Shown piece by piece: positions 8,082 to 15,987 of a stretch of DNA of 64,000 bases. Source of the DNA: Prauserella marina (lineage in GTDB: Bacteria > Actinomycetota > Actinomycetes > Mycobacteriales > Pseudonocardiaceae); the NCBI RefSeq assembly GCF_002240355.1, contig NZ_CP016353.1, positions 5,185,001-5,249,000 on the forward strand. Reading direction: 5' to 3'. The notes below the pieces were generated by a model. The model made no database searches, was not told where the DNA came from, and saw nothing but the letters and a program-made list of their open reading frames with translations. The number at the start of each line of letters is the position of its first letter. Position 1 is the stretch's first letter. The translations under genes and the position numbers were made by a program.

Positions 8082-9458
8082 TCAACGGAAAAGGAGCGGT
8101 TCCGCCTCGGCGACTCCCGGCAGCGGCAGCCTCGGCCTTCCCGGCTGGCGCAGCAATCCCACCAGCGTGGCTCCCACCGCGCCGAGCACGGCGGCGAACA
8201 CGAACACCACCGTCCAGCCCTCCGCGGCGACGACCGATCCGGCGAGCGCCACGCCGAGCAAGCCCCCCACCGACTTCGCTCCGTAGAACACCCCGAAGTT
8301 CGGAAGCCCCGGCTGCTCCCCGAAATGGCCCTCGACCAGACCCGGCAACAGGCCATAGCAGGCACCTGCCGAGGCACCCGCGAGCGCGGCACCGGCAAGC
8401 AGCAGCGCGCTCAGCCCGTGCTGTCCGGCGAGCAGCAACACGAGCTGCGCGACCCCGACCGTGACGAGCGCGACCCTGACCACCCTGCGCCTTCCGAACC
8501 GGTCACCGGCCCAGCCCTCCGCCGTCCTGGTCGCGCCGCTCGCGGCGGCGAGCACGGCGAGCGCGATCGCCGCGAACCCGCTGCCCCAGCCGTGTGCGGT
8601 GACGAAGACCGCGAGATAGGCGATGTCGAAGAGCACGACGGCGGTCAGGCAGGTGACGGCGAGCAGGAGCAGACCGGAAGCGGGAACCTTGACCATCTCG
8701 GCGGCCGAGTAGCGCCGGATCGCGGGCCGGTTGCGGCGCAGCCCCGGGTTGACGGTCTTGTCGAGCGCCCACGCCTCGGGGTCGACGTGGGCGGGCCACC
8801 AGTTCCGGGGCGGGTCGCGCAGGATCGCGGCGGCCGCGCCGACGAGCACGACGACGGCGGCACCGGCGAGGCCGAGGAACCGTTCGATCGCGGCGGGGTC
8901 GGCGAATTGGCCGGCCAGCACCACGAAGGGCACCGCGCCGTAGGCGAACGCCCCGCTGACGAACGCCGTCCTCCCCGGACGTTCCGGGTACCAGGTGGCG
9001 ACGACGCCGAGGCAGGTGCCGTAGATGAGGCCCGCACCGATGCCGCCGAGGACGCCGTGGTTGAGCAGGACCGCGGTGAAGCTGCTCGAACCGCCGAGCG
9101 TGACGAGACCACTAGCGCACAGCGCCGCGCCGACCAACATCGTCGCGGCGGGTTTCAGCCCCAGCCTGCTGCGCAGCCTCGCCGCGGGGTACACGGTGCC
9201 GCTCTGGCAGAGGATCCACACGGCGAGCACCGCGCCACCCTGCGCGAACGTCCAGCCGTGGGTGCTGCCCAGCACCGGCATCAACGCCCCGTACCCGTAT
9301 TGCCCGACACTGGCGACCAGCATCGCGGTCCACGCGGCCCACAGCATCCAGCGCCGGGAACGGCCGAGCAGGTCGCGGTCGGTCTCGCCGACCCGGTAAC
9401 GCCTGCCGTAGAAGTCGCGGATCTCGCGAACGGGCACGGCGTTCGGCAGCCGATACAT
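8082..9458 (-). CDS. MFS transporter, oxalate/formate antiporter (OFA) type
   Basis: 458 residues with about 12 TM helices. The first cytoplasmic stretch ends in RWMLWAAWTAMLVASVGQYGYG, and the following helices (GALMPVLGSTHGW, GTCLGVVATWYPERPG, FGVFYGAKSVGGLLG) match the OFA branch of the MFS, whose known members exchange oxalate, formate or other small carboxylates. The WYPERPGR segment is typical. The substrate here is not proven. ATG 9458 was chosen as the first plausible start; a GAGGT-type ribosome site is very close to it. A perfect CATAC-T-GTATG dyad lies 17-27 bases upstream, resembling sequence next to the FCD-GntR gene at 4027-4773. This supports joint control with sucCD as a carboxylate regulon. 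Confidence 0.8.
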   Translation of the reverse strand: MYRLPNAVPVREIRDFYGRRYRVGETDRDLLGRSRRWMLWAAWTAMLVASVGQYGYGALMPVLGSTHGWTFAQGGAVLAVWILCQSGTVYPAARLRSRLGLKPAATMLVGAALCASGLVTLGGSSSFTAVLLNHGVLGGIGAGLIYGTCLGVVATWYPERPGRTAFVSGAFAYGAVPFVVLAGQFADPAAIERFLGLAGAAVVVLVGAAAAILRDPPRNWWPAHVDPEAWALDKTVNPGLRRNRPAIRRYSAAEMVKVPASGLLLLAVTCLTAVVLFDIAYLAVFVTAHGWGSGFAAIALAVLAAASGATRTAEGWAGDRFGRRRVVRVALVTVGVAQLVLLLAGQHGLSALLLAGAALAGASAGACYGLLPGLVEGHFGEQPGLPNFGVFYGAKSVGGLLGVALAGSVVAAEGWTVVFVFAAVLGAVGATLVGLLRQPGRPRLPLPGVAEAEPLLFR

Positions 9459-9474
9459 ACCTCACCCCATTTTG

Positions 9475-9485
9475 CATACTGTATG
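9475..9485. promoter_or_regulatory. GntR-type operator before the OFA transporter
   Basis: CATACTGTATG is a perfect 5-1-5 palindrome of the kind bound by FCD-type GntR proteins. It is followed by GGTCGAC (9487-9493) and another half-site AGTATG (9494-9499). The GntR-sucC control region also has GGTCGAC (4829-4835) followed by CATAC (4845-4849). Binding by the same regulator is inference. Confidence 0.5.
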
Positions 9486-9559
9486 TGGTCGACAGTATGA
9501 CAGCGTTGCGATGTGATGTCGACAACACATTCGCACGGGGGCTCCGCGCGGGGCAGGGT

Positions 9560-10060
9560 TCAGTTACGCGACCACGCGACGCGCATCCACTGCACGGCCA
9601 GCACCAGAACGCACACCACGGCGATGATCATGCCGAGGCCGGGACCTCCACCCGCCGTGCCGGTCGACGAGGACGACTGCTGCGACCAGATGCCCAGCAT
9701 CCCGTCGACGAACGCGATCGAACAGCCGATGGCACACACCCAGGCCAGCCACCAGCGCCTCGTCGAAACGGCGAGCGCTGAAGCCAGCACGCCGAAGACC
9801 GTCGCCGTCGTCGCGAACAGCCGCGGAATGGCACCGCCCTCCCCGAGCAGCACCTGCCAGCCCGCGTGCTCGCCGACCCACGGCAACACGAGACTCACCA
9901 GCACCGCGAACGCGACGAGCGCGATCCGGAAACCCCGGGTCCCGAATTCGACCGTCTTCACCGCCCGGTCGACGGTGGAATCCACATCCGCGGCCAGTTC
10001 GTCGATGACACTGCTGTCGCCGCTCGTGCGCTCTTTGTCGTCTCGCGCGTCGCCGCTCAT
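9560..10060 (-). CDS. Conserved membrane protein next to miaB (Rv2732c-like)
   Basis: 166 residues from ATG 10060, which overlaps the miaB stop as ATGA, the normal coupling in this strand; an alternative GTG lies three codons upstream. It has four TM segments: [19 protein letters not shown], an Ala-rich helix ending near [28 protein letters not shown], and [15 protein letters not shown]. The N-terminus is charged and cytoplasmic. Position and topology match the actinobacterial protein found directly after miaB in Mycobacterium (Rv2732c). Function is unknown. Confidence 0.7.
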   Translation of the reverse strand: MSGDARDDKERTSGDSSVIDELAADVDSTVDRAVKTVEFGTRGFRIALVAFAVLVSLVLPWVGEHAGWQVLLGEGGAIPRLFATTATVFGVLASALAVSTRRWWLAWVCAIGCSIAFVDGMLGIWSQQSSSSTGTAGGGPGLGMIIAVVCVLVLAVQWMRVAWSRN

Positions 10061-11532
10061 CCCGCACAACCTCCTGTCTGCGAGAGCGAGGGCGCAGGAG
10101 AACCGAAGGAGGGGAGCCCGAGGCTCACCCCGTTCGTCTTCGGCCGCAGCCCCGCCTCGACGTTGTCGCCCGCCCTCGTCCTGCGATGCGACAACAGGTC
10201 ACCGTCGGCGACGAGGTGGTGTGGTGCTCCGTAGGTGATGGTGGTCTCGACGATGTCGCCAGGCCGCACCGCGCCGATACCGGGGCCGGTCGGCGTGAAG
10301 TGCACCAGCCTTCCGTCCCTCGCCCTTCCGCTCATGCGGCGGGTCTCGGCGTCCTTGCGCCCCTCCCCCGCGGCGACAAGCAGTTCGACCTCGCGCCCGA
10401 CGAGCTTCTTGTTCTCCTGCCACGCGATGTCGTTCTGCAGTTCCACGAGCCGGTCGTAACGCTCCTGCACGACCGCCTTGGGAAGCTGATCGGGCAGATC
10501 GGCGGCGGGAGTCCCCGGACGGCGCGAGTACTGGAACGTGAACGCACTGGAGAAGCGCGCCTGCCGGACCACGTCCAGCGTCGCCTCGAAGTCCTCGTCG
10601 GTCTCACCGGGAAAGCCGACGATGATGTCGGTGGTGATGGCCGCGTCCGGCATCGCGGAGCGCACCGTGTCCAGGATGGACAGGAACCGCGAGGAACGGT
10701 AGGACCTGCGCATCGCCTTGAGCACCCTGTCCGAACCGGACTGCAACGGCATGTGGAGCTGGTGGCACACGCTGGGCGTCTCGGCCATCGCGTCGATCAC
10801 GTCGTCGGTGAAGGCGGCGGGATGAGGCGAGGTGAACCGCACCCGCTCAAGGCCCTCGACTCCACCGCACGCGCGAAGCAGCTTGCCGAACGCGAACCGG
10901 TCCCCGAATTCGACCCCGTAGGAGTTGACGTTCTGGCCGAGCAGCGTGACTTCGAGAACGCCCTCCGCGACCAGTGCCTCGACCTCGGCAAGCACCTCGC
11001 CCGGCCTGCGGTCGCGTTCCTTGCCCCTCAGCGAGGGGACGATGCAGAACGTGCACGTGTTGTTACAGCCGACCGAAACGGAGACCCAGCCCGAGTAGGC
11101 CGACTCCCTGCGGGCGGGCAGGGTCGAGGGAAACGTCTCAAGCGACTCAAGGATCTCGACCTGAGCCTCCGCGTTGTGCCGTGCTCTTTCGAGCAGCACG
11201 GGAAGCGAGCCAATGTTGTGGGTGCCGAACACGACATCGACCCACGGCGCGCGCTTAACGATTTCGCCACGATCCTTCTGCGCGAGGCAGCCGCCGACCG
11301 CGATTTGCATGCCTGGCCGCTCGGTCTTGTTCGGTCGCAGGTGACCGAGATGGCCGTACAGCTTGTTGTCGGCGTTCTCCCTCACCGCGCAGGTGTTGAG
11401 CACGATGAGATCGGCGCCGTCGGCGTCAGCCGACGGAACATATCCGGCGTCCTCCAACTGGCCTGCCAGGCGTTCCGAATCGTGCACGTTCATCTGACAG
11501 CCGAAGGTGCGGATCGAATAGGTACGGGTCAC
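10057..11532 (-). CDS. miaB: tRNA-2-methylthio-N6-dimethylallyladenosine-37 synthase
   Basis: 491 residues. Radical-SAM methylthiotransferase that adds a methylthio group to i6A at position 37 of tRNAs reading UNN codons. The N-terminal MTTase domain carries cluster cysteines C12, C48 and C82. The radical-SAM CNNTCTFC motif supplies C156, C160 and C163. A C-terminal TRAM region (about 380-440) is present, and a Pro/Ser-rich tail extends past it. I chose GTG 11532 because AGGAG lies five bases before it; a second GTG at 11550 has no ribosome site. The stop overlaps the next gene. The 255-base region to gluA on the other side is a divergent promoter region. Confidence 0.95.
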   Translation of the reverse strand: MTRTYSIRTFGCQMNVHDSERLAGQLEDAGYVPSADADGADLIVLNTCAVRENADNKLYGHLGHLRPNKTERPGMQIAVGGCLAQKDRGEIVKRAPWVDVVFGTHNIGSLPVLLERARHNAEAQVEILESLETFPSTLPARRESAYSGWVSVSVGCNNTCTFCIVPSLRGKERDRRPGEVLAEVEALVAEGVLEVTLLGQNVNSYGVEFGDRFAFGKLLRACGGVEGLERVRFTSPHPAAFTDDVIDAMAETPSVCHQLHMPLQSGSDRVLKAMRRSYRSSRFLSILDTVRSAMPDAAITTDIIVGFPGETDEDFEATLDVVRQARFSSAFTFQYSRRPGTPAADLPDQLPKAVVQERYDRLVELQNDIAWQENKKLVGREVELLVAAGEGRKDAETRRMSGRARDGRLVHFTPTGPGIGAVRPGDIVETTITYGAPHHLVADGDLLSHRRTRAGDNVEAGLRPKTNGVSLGLPSFGSPAPSLSQTGGCAG

Positions 11533-11787
11533 CCGGTCTCCTGGTCGCACGCTGGGATTACTGCGTCAACCAGGGTAGGTCAACCGGCTAGTAACACCTC
11601 ACCATGCCTGCGAAAAGTGGCATGACTAAAGTTCGGGCACGCTCCTCGGCTGGCCCCGCCGCCCGCCGAGAGCAAACATAAGGTTGCGATTTGGTCCGAA
11701 TGCCCTGCCGGGTATACCCCAAAGGTGTTGAATCCGGTGACACCCCGGACACCCGCGATCCGAGCAGTTCACCGCGATGGAGGTTAG

Positions 11788-12543
11788 ATGAGCACCGCGA
11801 CATCCGCGCCGCCGATGATCAAGGCGACGGCGGTGAACAAGTACTTCGGCGACCTGCACGTACTCAGGGACATCAACCTGGAGGTGCCGAGGGGCCAGGT
11901 CGTCGTGGTCCTTGGTCCCTCAGGTTCCGGCAAGTCGACCCTGTGCAGGGCGATCAACAGGCTGGAGCCGATCAACGACGGCGCCATCGAGATCGACGGC
12001 AAGCCCCTTCCCGAAGAGGGCAAGACGCTCGCCGCCCTTCGTGCCGACGTGGGAATGGTCTTTCAGCAGTTCAACTTGTTCGCGCACAAGACCATCCTGG
12101 AAAACGTCACACTGGCGCCGCGCAAAGTGCGCAAGATCAATGCCGAAGAGGCCCGCAAGACCGCGATGGAGCTATTGGACAGGGTCGGCATCGCCAACCA
12201 GTCCGAGAAGTACCCCGCTCAGCTCTCCGGTGGCCAGCAGCAGCGCGCGGCCATCGCGAGGGCGCTCGCCATGCGGCCGAAGGTGATGCTTTTCGACGAG
12301 CCGACCTCGGCACTCGACCCGGAAATGGTCCAGGAAGTGCTGGACACCATGACCGGTCTCGCGGAGGAAGGCATGACGATGCTCGTCGTCACGCACGAAA
12401 TGGGCTTCGCGCGGCGAGCGGCACACCGCGTGATATTCATGTCCGACGGCGAGATCGTGGAAGACGAAGCACCCGAGGCTTTCTTCACGAAGCCCAAGTC
12501 GGAGCGGGCCAAGGACTTTCTTGGCAAGATCCTCACGCATTAG
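11788..12543 (+). CDS. gluA: Glutamate ABC transporter, ATP-binding protein
   Basis: 251 residues. Walker A is GPSGSGKST (43-51), the ABC signature LSGGQ is 146-150, Walker B VMLFDE is 166-171, followed by PTSALDPEM, and the switch His is H203 in VTHEMG. This is the polar amino-acid importer type. The following genes encode a lipoprotein and two permeases in the corynebacterial gluABCD order, which supports glutamate as substrate. TGGAGGT (11779-11785) is the ribosome site. A possible promoter is TTGGTC (11691-11696) with TATACC (11713-11718), 16 bases apart. Confidence 0.92.
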   Translation: MSTATSAPPMIKATAVNKYFGDLHVLRDINLEVPRGQVVVVLGPSGSGKSTLCRAINRLEPINDGAIEIDGKPLPEEGKTLAALRADVGMVFQQFNLFAHKTILENVTLAPRKVRKINAEEARKTAMELLDRVGIANQSEKYPAQLSGGQQQRAAIARALAMRPKVMLFDEPTSALDPEMVQEVLDTMTGLAEEGMTMLVVTHEMGFARRAAHRVIFMSDGEIVEDEAPEAFFTKPKSERAKDFLGKILTH

Positions 12544-12594
12544 CAGTTCGCGGCGGCGGGTACGTCGCCTCAACCGGAAACAGGAGAGGTGCAC

Positions 12595-13506
12595 ATGAGA
12601 ATCCGCACCCTGGTGGTGGGATTGATGGTCTCCGGTCTCGCCTTGACCGCATGTGGCAAGGAAGGGACCCCGGCCGACTCCGGCAACGGTGAGCAGAGCG
12701 CGGGCCCGCAGCCGCCGACCTACGAGGTGGCGCAGAACGTCGATCTCGCCGGTTCGCCGACCTTCGAGAAGATGAAGCAGGCGGGCAAGGCGACCGTCGG
12801 CGTCAAGGAAGACCAGCCCGAACTCGGTTACAAGGACCCGACCACCGGCGAGTACAGCGGTTTCGACATCGAGATCGCCAGGCTGGTCTCGGCGGGCCTC
12901 GGCTTCGAGCCGAGTTCGATGGAGTACAAGCCGGTGCCGTCCGCGGGCAGGGAGCAGGCGATCGTCAACGGCGACGTCGACTACTACGTCGGTACCTACA
13001 CGATCAACGACAAGCGCAAGCAGCAGATCAGCTTCGCCGGACCGTACTTCCGTGCGGGCCAGAGCCTGCTCGTCGCCAAGGACAACACCGACATCACCGG
13101 CAAGGACGCCCTGAAGGGCAAGAAGGTGTGCTCGGTGAGTGGTTCGACGCCGATCCAGAACGTGCGCGACGAAGGGCTCACCGAGCCCGGCAACATCGTC
13201 GAGTTGCAGAACTACTCGCAGTGCGTCAACCAGCTCGCCTCGGGCCAGGTCGACGCGGTCACCACTGACGACGCGATCCTGAAGGGCTACGCGGCACAGG
13301 AGCCCGACTCGTTCAAGGTCGTCGGCGAGCCGTTCTCCGACGAGCCCTACGGCATCGGCCTTCCCAAGGACGACAAGGTCCTCCGTGACAAGGTGAACGA
13401 CATCCTGCAAGCCGCGATCGACGACGGCACGTGGCAGCAGATCTACGACGCCACTCTCGGCAAGTCCGGCTCGGAGTCCCAGCCGCCCGCTCTAGAGCGG
13501 TACTGA
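12595..13506 (+). CDS. gluB: Glutamate ABC transporter, substrate-binding lipoprotein
   Basis: 303 residues from ATG 12595, preceded by CAGGAGAGG. It has a lipoprotein signal peptide, MRIRTLVVGLMVSGLALTAC, with lipobox LTAC and Cys 20 as the lipidated residue. A type-3 periplasmic binding fold follows, with GYKDPTTGEYSGFDIEIARL as the usual ligand-domain opening, FAGPYFRAGQSLLV, and KVCSVSGSTPIQNV. It should capture glutamate outside the membrane and deliver it to GluCD. GTG 12589 in the same frame overlaps the ribosome site and is not preferred. A large hairpin sits between this gene and gluC. Confidence 0.92.
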   Translation: MRIRTLVVGLMVSGLALTACGKEGTPADSGNGEQSAGPQPPTYEVAQNVDLAGSPTFEKMKQAGKATVGVKEDQPELGYKDPTTGEYSGFDIEIARLVSAGLGFEPSSMEYKPVPSAGREQAIVNGDVDYYVGTYTINDKRKQQISFAGPYFRAGQSLLVAKDNTDITGKDALKGKKVCSVSGSTPIQNVRDEGLTEPGNIVELQNYSQCVNQLASGQVDAVTTDDAILKGYAAQEPDSFKVVGEPFSDEPYGIGLPKDDKVLRDKVNDILQAAIDDGTWQQIYDATLGKSGSESQPPALERY

Positions 13507-13515
13507 TTTTCCGCT

Positions 13516-13582
13516 CCGGCCGGCGGGGGCAGTCACGTCGTGACGTCGCGATGACGTGACGAACACTGCCCCCGCCGGCCGG
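13516..13582 (+). terminator. Long hairpin (attenuator or mRNA-stability element) between gluB and gluC
   Basis: CCGGCCGGCGGGGGCAGT (13516-13533) and its exact complement ACTGCCCCCGCCGGCCGG (13565-13582) form an 18-bp perfect stem. The 31-base loop contains a second small stem, CACGTC/GACGTG. No T-run follows, so partial termination or protection of the gluB message fits better than a full stop. In importer operons such elements raise the binding protein over the permeases. Confidence 0.7.
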
Positions 13583-13626
13583 TCGCTTTCTCCCAGTACA
13601 CCCGCCGCATCTTTTTCGAGGGAAAC

Positions 13627-14274
13627 ATGGACGTCCTGCTGGACAACCTCGACCTGTACGGCCCTGGCTTCCTCAACACCATCAAGCTTTTCGTGTTCGC
13701 CGGGATCGGCTCGCTGATCCTGGGCACGTTGCTGGCGATGTTGCGGGTGAGCCCGGTTCCGGTCTTCAGAGTCGCCGGTACGACTTACGTGACGTTGTTC
13801 AGGAACACGCCGCTTACGCTCATCTTCTTTTTCTTCGCCTTCGCGTTCCCGCTGCTGAAGGTCGTCGATCTTTCGTTCTTCGTCTCGGCAGTCGTCGCGC
13901 TGACGCTCTACACGTCGGCGTTCGTCTGCGAGGTCGTGCGTGCCGGCATCAACACCGTCCCCGTCGGGCAGGCGGAAGCCGCCCGCGCCGTCGGGCTCAC
14001 CTTCGGTCAGAGCCTCGGTAATGTCGTGCTGCCGCAGGCCGCCCGTTCCGTTGTGCCGCCGATGATGAGCACCATGATCGCGCTGCTGAAGAACACCACG
14101 GTCGCGGCGGGCTTCTCCGTCGTCGAGGCCGGCGCGATTCAGAGCTATCTCTCGGAGCGGGGCTACAGCGTCCTGGTCGGCCTGCTGTGGGTGGCGCTCG
14201 GATTCGTCATCCTGATCATTCCGCTGACCTTCCTGCAACGCGCCCTTGAGAAGCGCTGGAGCGTGGCCCGATGA
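13627..14274 (+). CDS. gluC: Glutamate ABC transporter, permease
   Basis: 215 residues with about five TM helices. The first, FLNTIKLFVFAGIGSLILGT, opens the amino-acid permease fold. The EAA loop contacting the ATPase is visible as GQAEAARAVGLTFGQSLGNV (about residues 116-135). It pairs with GluD to form the channel. The stop overlaps the gluD start (ATGA, 14271-14274). It starts 44 bases after the gluB-gluC hairpin, with a GAGGGAAAC ribosome site just before the ATG. Confidence 0.92.
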   Translation: MDVLLDNLDLYGPGFLNTIKLFVFAGIGSLILGTLLAMLRVSPVPVFRVAGTTYVTLFRNTPLTLIFFFFAFAFPLLKVVDLSFFVSAVVALTLYTSAFVCEVVRAGINTVPVGQAEAARAVGLTFGQSLGNVVLPQAARSVVPPMMSTMIALLKNTTVAAGFSVVEAGAIQSYLSERGYSVLVGLLWVALGFVILIIPLTFLQRALEKRWSVAR

Positions 14275-15161
14275 GCATGGTTCTCTTCGATTCCCCCGGA
14301 CCGAAGGCGCGGATCCGCAACCGGATCTACGCCGTCATCGGTGTTCTCGCGATCGCCGGGCTGCTCGCCTTCGTCATCATCCAGTTCGCGAACGCCGGTC
14401 AGTTCGACGGCAAGATGTGGGAGTGGATCGAGTACAGCAAGGTGCAGGAGGATCTGCTCGCCGCGCTGGTCAACACGTTGCGGGCGTTCGCGGCGGGAGC
14501 CGTGCTCGCGCTGGCCTTCGGTGCGATCTTCGCGGCGGGCAGGCTGTCCGATCACGCGATCTTCCGGGTGCCCTCGACGATCATCGTCGAGTTCTTCCGT
14601 GCCGTCCCGCTCGTCGTGATGATCTTCTTCTTCCACTACGGCCTGAGCCTCGGTGCCCCGTTCTACTCCGTCGTACTCGGGTTGACCCTCTACAACGGAT
14701 CGGTGCTCGCCGAGGTTTTCCGCGCCGGTGTGCTCTCGCTGCCCAAGGGGCAGTCGGAGGCGGCCTACGCGGTGGGAATGCACAAGACCCAGACGATGCG
14801 TCTCGTGCTGCTGCCGCAGGCACTGAGGGCGATGCTGCCCGCGATCATCAGCCAGCTCGTGGTGCTGCTCAAGGACACGGCGCTCGGCTTCCTCATCACC
14901 TATGAGGAATTGCTGCGGTACGCGCGCTACCTCGGCGGTATCGCCGAGTTCGGCAGGCCGCTCGTGCCCATCACCATCGTGGTCGCCGCGATGTACATCA
15001 TCATGTGCCTCGCGCTGACCGCTCTCGCCAAGTACCTTGAGTCGCGCAACCGGCGGAGCAAGAAGTCCGCGCCGGGTACGGTGCCACCGCCGACCGACCT
15101 TCCGCTTCCGGAGACGACGCCCGAACCCGTCGGCCCCACCGGCGGCGGCAGAGGCGGATAG
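14271..15161 (+). CDS. gluD: Glutamate ABC transporter, permease
   Basis: 296 residues, translationally coupled to gluC. The N-terminal TM is RIYAVIGVLAIAGLLAFVII. The core permease domain runs about 55-255 with EAA loop KGQSEAAYAVGMHKTQTMRL. A C-terminal basic and Pro-rich cytoplasmic tail (about 255-296) is longer than in GluC, as in other GluD proteins. The operon ends at a strong bidirectional terminator 19 bases downstream. Confidence 0.92.
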   Translation: MSMVLFDSPGPKARIRNRIYAVIGVLAIAGLLAFVIIQFANAGQFDGKMWEWIEYSKVQEDLLAALVNTLRAFAAGAVLALAFGAIFAAGRLSDHAIFRVPSTIIVEFFRAVPLVVMIFFFHYGLSLGAPFYSVVLGLTLYNGSVLAEVFRAGVLSLPKGQSEAAYAVGMHKTQTMRLVLLPQALRAMLPAIISQLVVLLKDTALGFLITYEELLRYARYLGGIAEFGRPLVPITIVVAAMYIIMCLALTALAKYLESRNRRSKKSAPGTVPPPTDLPLPETTPEPVGPTGGGRGG

Positions 15162-15179
15162 GCGACCAGTAAGCCGAAA

Positions 15180-15214
15180 GAGGCCCCGCACACTCGGCGA
15201 GTGTGCGGGGCCTC
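15180..15214. terminator. Bidirectional terminator between gluD and sdhB
   Basis: GAGGCCCCGCACACTC (15180-15195) and its perfect complement (15199-15214) form a 16-bp stem with a 3-base loop. Plus-strand sequence continues TTCGTG; on the minus strand TTTC follows. It lies between the two converging operons. Confidence 0.85.
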
Positions 15215-15228
15215 TTCGTGTGCGACGG

Positions 15229-15984
15229 TCAGGAACCGTTGCGGCGGAACAGTTTGTTACCGAGCCAGACGATGGGGTCGTAGCGGCGGTCGACAACCCG
15301 TTCCTTCATCGGGATGAGCGCGTTGTCGGTGATCTTGATGTTTTCGGGGCAGACCTCGGTGCAGCACTTGGTGATGTTGCAGTAGCCAAGTCCGTGCTCG
15401 GTTTGCGCGTCGTCACGCCGGTCGGCGACATCGAGCGGATGCATTTCCAGTTCGGCGATCCGCATGAGGTAACGAGGCCCCGCGAACGAGGTCTTGTTCT
15501 CTTCGTGGTCACGGATGACGTGACAGGTGTTCTGGCACAGATAGCACTCGATGCACTTGCGGAATTCCTGCGAGCGCTCGACGTCGACCTGCTGCATCCG
15601 GTACTCGCCGGGTTCCAAGCCCTCCGGCGGCGTGAACGAGGGGATTTCCCTTGCCTTGGTGTAGTTGTAGGAGACGTCGGTGACGAGGTCGCGGATGACC
15701 GGAAAGGTCCGCATCGGCGTCACCGTGATGACCTCGTCCGGCTCGAAGGTCGACATCCGGGTCATGCACAGCAACCGCGGTCTGCCGTTGACTTCCGCCG
15801 AACACGAACCGCACTTGCCTGCCTTGCAGTTCCACCTGACGGCGAGGTCGGGAGCCTGCGTGGCCTGCAACCGGTGGATGAGGTCGAGCACGACCTCGCC
15901 CTCGTTGGCCTCGACCGTGAAGTCGTGCAACTCTCCCGCACCGTCGTCACCGCGCCAGACCTTGAGCTTCGCGTCGTAGCCCAT
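15229..15984 (-). CDS. sdhB: Succinate dehydrogenase (Sdh1 type), iron-sulfur subunit
   Basis: 251 residues. The N-terminal ferredoxin-like domain binds [2Fe-2S] through CKAGKCGSC plus a later Cys in RPRLLC. The C-terminal domain has CIECYLCQNTC for [4Fe-4S] and CNITKCCTEVCPENI for the remaining cluster. This passes electrons from SdhA FAD to quinone. The gene order hypothetical-sdhC-sdhA-sdhB and the sequence style match mycobacterial Sdh1 (Rv0247c), not the four-gene Sdh2 operon. The start follows the sdhA stop by three bases. Fumarate reductase is chemically the reverse reaction and cannot be excluded by sequence. Confidence 0.92.
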   Translation of the reverse strand: MGYDAKLKVWRGDDGAGELHDFTVEANEGEVVLDLIHRLQATQAPDLAVRWNCKAGKCGSCSAEVNGRPRLLCMTRMSTFEPDEVITVTPMRTFPVIRDLVTDVSYNYTKAREIPSFTPPEGLEPGEYRMQQVDVERSQEFRKCIECYLCQNTCHVIRDHEENKTSFAGPRYLMRIAELEMHPLDVADRRDDAQTEHGLGYCNITKCCTEVCPENIKITDNALIPMKERVVDRRYDPIVWLGNKLFRRNGS

Positions 15985-15987
15985 GTG

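Noticed and set aside
9511-9530. CRP-like TGTGA/CACA pair upstream of the OFA transporter
   Set aside because: The spacing is 18 bases in total rather than the 16 of the consensus.
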